Source: Tetracladium setigerum
Taxonomy: Eukaryota > Ascomycota > Leotiomycetes > Helotiales
DNA: 64,000 bases
Reading direction: 5' to 3'
Assembly (NCBI GenBank): GCA_031472005.1
Contig: PZJY01000002.1
Coordinates: 1,302,001-1,366,000 of the forward strand
Shown here: positions 59,341 through 64,000 of the stretch, in pieces
Position numbering within the stretch: position 1 is the stretch's first letter
Layout of the letters: each line of letters begins with the position of its first letter
Notes under the pieces: generated by a model
What the model was told of the DNA's origin: nothing
The model's database searches: none
The model's input: only the letters and a program-made list of their open reading frames with translations
Program-made: the position numbers and the translations under genes

Positions 59341-60255
59341 GATTGCGGACTGGCGGTAGGATGGAGGTTGGGTTAGATTACTCGTATTATTGAGAGTGCG
59401 TGTGGAGGGGCGAATGGGACACACAAGATGGTCGTGGTCGTGTAGAAAGCCTCGTCAGCTGGTACGTGCAGGCGAAGAGAGGACGAGCCGACTCGGCTCG
59501 GCCACTCAATTTGGAGATTCGGTGAAAGCGGTTGCGGTAGGTAGGTAGGTATGCCTCCTCTCTGCAAGGTTGATGAGGTTGAGATTGAGATGAAGATTGA
59601 GATGGGATTTAAGATGTACAGTAGTAAGCAAGAAGCAATCACCGTGCTCCTCTTCTACTGTGAAAGCGAGAAAATCGAGTGATCGAGTAGGAGCGAGTAG
59701 GAGCGAGTAGGAACAAGATCTCGAGACGAGGAGAGTCAGGAATGCATGCGTACCAATTAATTACGAGCCTCCTTTCGAGTTTCTACCTGCGTATTCCGTA
59801 GCATGCGTAATACCTACCTAGGTACAGTTACGTCCCGGTAAAGTCTTGCAGAGTGACGTTTTTGCTAGGCGTGTCATTCTTGGCATTCTTGGCCATGGAA
59901 AAGTGGGGTCTTTCCTTCTTGAGCCGTCCATCGGTATCCAGGACGAGGACGAGAACACAAGAAACCACTTCAACGTCCATCCCTCTTCAACCTCATCTTC
60001 AATCTTCTCCCCCATCATCCTACCTGTGCCCTACATCCCCATTCTCTACTTTCTGACTGCCCTGCAAGCAAAGCTACTATCCCCTTCGGTTCCGCAACAT
60101 CAACAGCCGGACACCCCTCAACAGCCGCCAAAACTACCCCTCCATCGAACCTTTACTTGAGCAAACCGAGACAAGTAACCGGCTCCTAGAGCTTCAACAA
60201 AAAATCTGTTAAAAGCGCAGTCGCAAGCTGCACATATCCCTTTCAATCCGAAGCA
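59341..60255. promoter_or_regulatory. Divergent promoter, thioesterase / fimbrin
   Basis: About 915 bp between outward-facing genes. It contains a GTAGGTAGGTAGG run (59537-59550), tandem GAGTAGGAGC units (about 59685-59715) and CCTACCTAGGTAC near 59813. C/T-rich sequence just before the fimbrin ATG looks like its 5' leader. No gene seen. Confidence 0.5.
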
Positions 60256-62424
60256 ATGAATGTCATCAAGTTGCAGAGGTACTGTGTATCCCACAATTCC
60301 ATATGGGCTAGTATGAAGGGAGACTTTGCTGACACGCGCCGCACAGGAAATATCCTCAATTCCAGCAAGACGAAGTCTTTAGCCTGCAGGATGCCTTTCG
60401 CAAGTTAGATGTAGATGACAAGGGATACATCGACGAGGCGACCGCAATCAAAGCCACTCAAGCCAGCGAGAGACAGCCGTACGATGTGGTCAGGCAAGCT
60501 CTGAAAGAGGTCGAGCTGGACTCCTCGAGGAGAGTGGAATTGGATGATTACTTTGGGGTAGGTCGGAAACGATCTTATCAACGTGAATGCATTACTAAAG
60601 TGCCATTGCTAGCTGGTTGCCAAACTCCGAGACTCTTCGGCCGCTCAGAAGCGTGTGTCGACCGGTCCAACAACTCCAAGTCGAACCGGCGTGGTATCCC
60701 AACAAACTGGCGGCGGGCATGCTTCGAAAGGGAGTGTCAGTGGGCGTATTCAGGTCCAAGGTTCCTCTTCGAATGTTACGCATACTATCAATGAGGACGA
60801 GCGAACCGAATTTACACGACATATCAATGCCGTGCTGGCTGGTGATCCTGATATTGGATCACGTCTGCCCTTCCCGACCGACACCTTCGAGATGTTTGAC
60901 GAATGCAAAGATGGCTTGGTTCTCGCCAAGCTGATTAATGATAGCGTACCTGATACTATTGATGAGCGTGTACTGAATCGTGCCGGCAAGAAGATCAAAA
61001 CCCTGAACGCCTTCCACATGACCGAGAACAATAACATTGTTATCGAGTCCGCAAAGGGTATTGGTTGCTCAGTTGTAAACATTGGGAGCGGAGACATCAT
61101 CGAGGTTCGAGAACATCTGATTCTCGGTCTCATTTGGCAGGTTATTCGCAGAGGTCTTCTGGGCAAGATCGACATCAAGCTGCACCCAGAGCTGTACAGA
61201 CTCTTAGATGAGGATGAGACTTTGGAGCAGTTCTTGAGATTGCCTCCTGAGCAAATCCTCCTCAGATGGGTAAACTACCACTTAAAGGCAGCAGGATGGC
61301 CCCGAAGGTATGCAAATCGATTCATTGGAGCCAGCGATGACAATCTAATATGTCGTTAGGGTTCAAAACTTCTCTTCTGATGTTAAGGATGGTGAGAATT
61401 ATACCGTTTTATTAGCTCAAATTGCTCCCGAGTCTTGCGATCGTGGACCCCTTCAGACTCGTGATCTGTTGCAACGGGCAGAGCAGGTACTCCAAAATGC
61501 GGACATATTAGGATGCCGAAAGTTCCTCTCACCTACATCTCTGGTGGCAGGTAACCCCAAATTAAATCTGGCCTTCGTTGCAAATCTCTTCAACACCCAC
61601 CCTGCCTTGGATCCTATCACTGAAGAAGAGAAATTGGTTGTAGACGATTTCGATGCAGAGGGTGAACGAGAGGCACGTGTGTTCACGCTCTGGCTTAACA
61701 GTCTTGATGTTCAACCAGCTGTCAATTCTCTATTTGACGATCTGCAAGACGGCAACATTCTGTTACAGGCGTTCGACAAGGTTGTTAAGGGTTCTGTGAA
61801 CTGGCGCCATGTCAACAAGCCTCCGACAAATGGGAACGAGTTGTCGAAATTCAAGGCTGTAGAAAATACAAACTACGCTATTGAATTGGGAAAGCAAAAC
61901 CGATTCTCACTCGTTGGCGTGCAAGGAGCAGACATTACCGATGGACAACGGACTTTGACTCTTGGACTAGTTTGGCAGTTGATGCGCAAGGACATTTCAG
62001 AGACTCTTTCTGCGCTGGCTCAGCGACTGGGTAAGCGCGAGATTTCAGATTCGGAAATGGTAAAATGGGCAAACGACATGTCACGGAAAGGTGGGAAGAA
62101 CTCCTCGATTCGTTCCTTCAAAGACTCCAGTATTGGAACTGGTGTCTTCCTTCTGGATGTGTTGAACGGTATCAAGAGTAACTATGTCGACTATGACTTG
62201 GTTACTCCAGGTCGGTCGGACGATGATGCATACCTCAATGCAAAACTCAGCATCAGTATTGCAAGGAAGCTGGGCGCTACTATTTGGTTGGTTCCTGAGG
62301 ATATTTGCCAAGTTAGAAGTCGCTTGGTCACCACATTTATTGGTTAGTTCATTGCCGTGTGTGTGGCTTACAATTGCTAATAGTAATAGGTTCATTGATG
62401 GCAACGCACGAGAAGATGCAGTAG
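60256..62424 (+). CDS. SAC6: Fimbrin, actin-bundling protein
   Basis: It cross-links F-actin in cortical patches and acts in endocytosis and polarised growth. I infer five exons, 60256-60278, 60347-60557, 60613-61307, 61360-62342 and 62390-62424, giving 648 codons, the size of yeast Sac6. The N-terminal third has EF-hand-like sequence (AFRKLDVDDKGYIDEATAIKA, residues 24-44). Two actin-binding modules of paired calponin-homology domains follow. They are recognisable by CKDGLVLAKLINDSVPDTID with LGLIWQVIRRGLL in the first, and LQDGNILLQAFDKV with LGLVWQLMRKDI in the second. The last exon of 35 nt encodes the conserved end GSLMATHEKMQ. The first exon is 23 nt. Confidence 0.93.
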
Positions 62425-64000
62425 GGCATTACTCCAAAAGGTGTTAGCGGGCGGATTGAGCGGTAGAATTGGTGTGTTCTGAATGACGTGAATGAAGTGC
62501 AGGCGATAGGAGAAATTCAATTATTTTGATGACCTTTGAAATTTGTCTTTCTGCTCCTTGAACAATTCGAGAGGAACGTCTGTCCTTGCTTGCCGTATTT
62601 TTCTCTCTTCGAGTTATCACATCGTGGACTGGGCATTGAAATTGTTCAGAAGGTATCTTATGATGGCGTGAAAAAAGTAATGTTAGCGTACTGTCTGTTA
62701 CGTCCATCGTAGAGTAGACTCCTTAACGACTACTTCCCACACTGTAAATGAACGGGGAAATTCTCACAGCTCTATATCTCTCTCCCGATATTCGGTTTCT
62801 GCGCCTACGTCTGGCATAATGTTTTCAAGGCTCGCTTATTTTAGATATTACTACTTGGTTCAAGGAGAAATGACTTGAGAGTTACAGTGAGTGAAAGGGG
62901 TTGGTTAGACTTGGTAGCCCAATTAATTAGTTTCACTGCGTTGCTTTTACCTTGGAAAAACCAACATTACAGACTATCGTACACTTTAACCTTTAACTAG
63001 TGTCTAGCTTAAACTTAACCAAATAGATCCACGATACAAACAAGTCACATTTCATGTATAGGTTCAAACGATATTATATTATTGTACTCACTCTCTTTGC
63101 GCTTTCATCTCTTGTTGCCACCCTTCACCATCTAGCACAAGTCAAAATATCCCTCTCCTGTGTAAACATTGCCTCGATAGACTCTTCAGGCCTTAGTACA
63201 GGCCTCGTCCTTTTGTTTACTATTGAAAAAATTCCCACCCTCCTTGGAATTTGCAAAAGGCACCCTGGAGTGCGTGTAATTAATAACCGAGGTGAGGCAG
63301 ACTCAAACTGCCTGTCAAGAGAGGTATTGTCAAAATGGGTAACTTTTCAATAGGTCTAAACTAGGACGATTTCTAGTATTACCCTCTCAAAGACACGGCA
63401 AGCACAAGGCTATTTCATTGTGGAGGTGGAGACACGCTACAGAATATCCCTTTGTCTTGTATATCACGACTCGGATGTCGTCCTCTTCGTCCTCGTAGTG
63501 ATTTATGGGCGGCAGTGCGACTAATCCCTCACTACAGATTGAAATTGGTTGGCGCATTACTAGCATATTCATTTGACAGCTTTCCTCGCCCAACATAACT
63601 TTTAATATAGATAAGAATACCTAATTACCTCGGAGCACGCAAATGTAGGTCGCTAGTTGGTACATTATTCCAGGTTACGATCCCTGGTAACTGGTAAGAT
63701 ATAGGTAGGTAGGGAGGTAGGTAGGTAGGTAGATAGGCACTTAGACGTGGTTTGCAGGAAGGAAGGGTGTTGCCGCTTAGCTCAGGAACCAATCAAAGCA
63801 TGTTAGCTCTGGGTATTCCTTCAAAGGCAACTAGCTGCCGGCTCATGTTCAGATTGCTCAGTCATATAATCATTGTCTATACACACGTTCTGTGAATTCA
63901 ATTGACACTTATGGCAGCTAATGTACATTTTAATGGAAACGGTGGTGCTCATTCCTCCCAAATAAAGTTATCAGTCACAAATGCACATATTTTCGATTGA
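62425..64000. other. Intergenic region downstream of fimbrin
   Basis: Nearly 1.6 kb without a convincing gene. A 99-codon plus-strand frame at 63054-63353 starts with a hydrophobic stretch (YYIIVLTLFALSSLVATL) but has no homologue I recognise and no clear neighbours. It could be a small membrane protein or chance. A TAGG-type microsatellite with GGAGG variants lies at 63703-63736. Confidence 0.45.

Overview
The window joins two very different kinds of fungal DNA. Positions 1-34080 are extremely AT-rich. The dinucleotides CpA and TpG are almost absent and TpA is in excess, the mark of repeat-induced point mutation (RIP). Positions 34081-64000 have ordinary base composition and carry a compact, intron-rich gene set. 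The intron signals (GTANGT donors, CTAAC branch sites), the RIP, the scattered TAGG/CCTA microsatellites and the protein sequences all point to a filamentous ascomycete (Pezizomycotina). A leotiomycete is my guess, at low confidence.

The AT-rich block is a stack of nested retrotransposons. I found LTR and target-duplication boundaries for most of them. (1) A fragmentary Ty3/gypsy element on the + strand (LTR pieces at 1014-1201 and 15980-16128, gag pieces at 16129-16864 and 23480-23562) is the outer host. (2) A second gypsy family, element A (1202-15979, + strand, 299-bp LTRs, chromodomain), is inserted in that element's LTR with CTTAA duplications. (3) A 6,615-bp chromovirus on the - strand (9342-15956, 445-bp LTRs) is inserted in element A's 3' LTR with TACCG duplications. 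(4) A second copy of the same chromovirus, also 6,615 bp but on the + strand (16865-23479), is inserted in the outer element's gag with CTTAA duplications. Copies 3 and 4 form a giant inverted repeat around a 908-bp spacer. To the right (23563-34080) lie LTRs of another family nested inside each other, a Ty1/copia-like pol remnant, a Gly/Arg-rich ORF fragment that partly escaped RIP, a possible DNA-transposase tail, a 327-bp repeat in two copies, a solo LTR and more gypsy pieces. All coding capacity here is broken.

The gene-rich part, in order: an NmrA-like NAD(P)-binding protein (+), a GH51 alpha-L-arabinofuranosidase (-), the oligosaccharyltransferase subunit Ost3/Ost6 (-, two apparent frameshifts at 6-base G/C runs), a long coiled-coil protein (+), a mitochondrial 2'-O-rRNA methyltransferase of the Mrm2/RrmJ family (+), ribosomal protein eL18 (-), a mitochondrial carrier (+), an SR-type splicing factor (+), a bestrophin-type channel (-), a DDHD-domain phospholipase (-), a small protein with RING-like zinc ligands and ankyrin-like sequence (-), a hotdog thioesterase (-) and fimbrin (+). 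I derived exon models by eye from splice signals, reading frame and family conservation. Each intact model sums to a multiple of three. The genes are mostly housekeeping and form no evident pathway cluster. The NmrA and arabinofuranosidase genes lie nearest the transposon block and are the most accessory-like.
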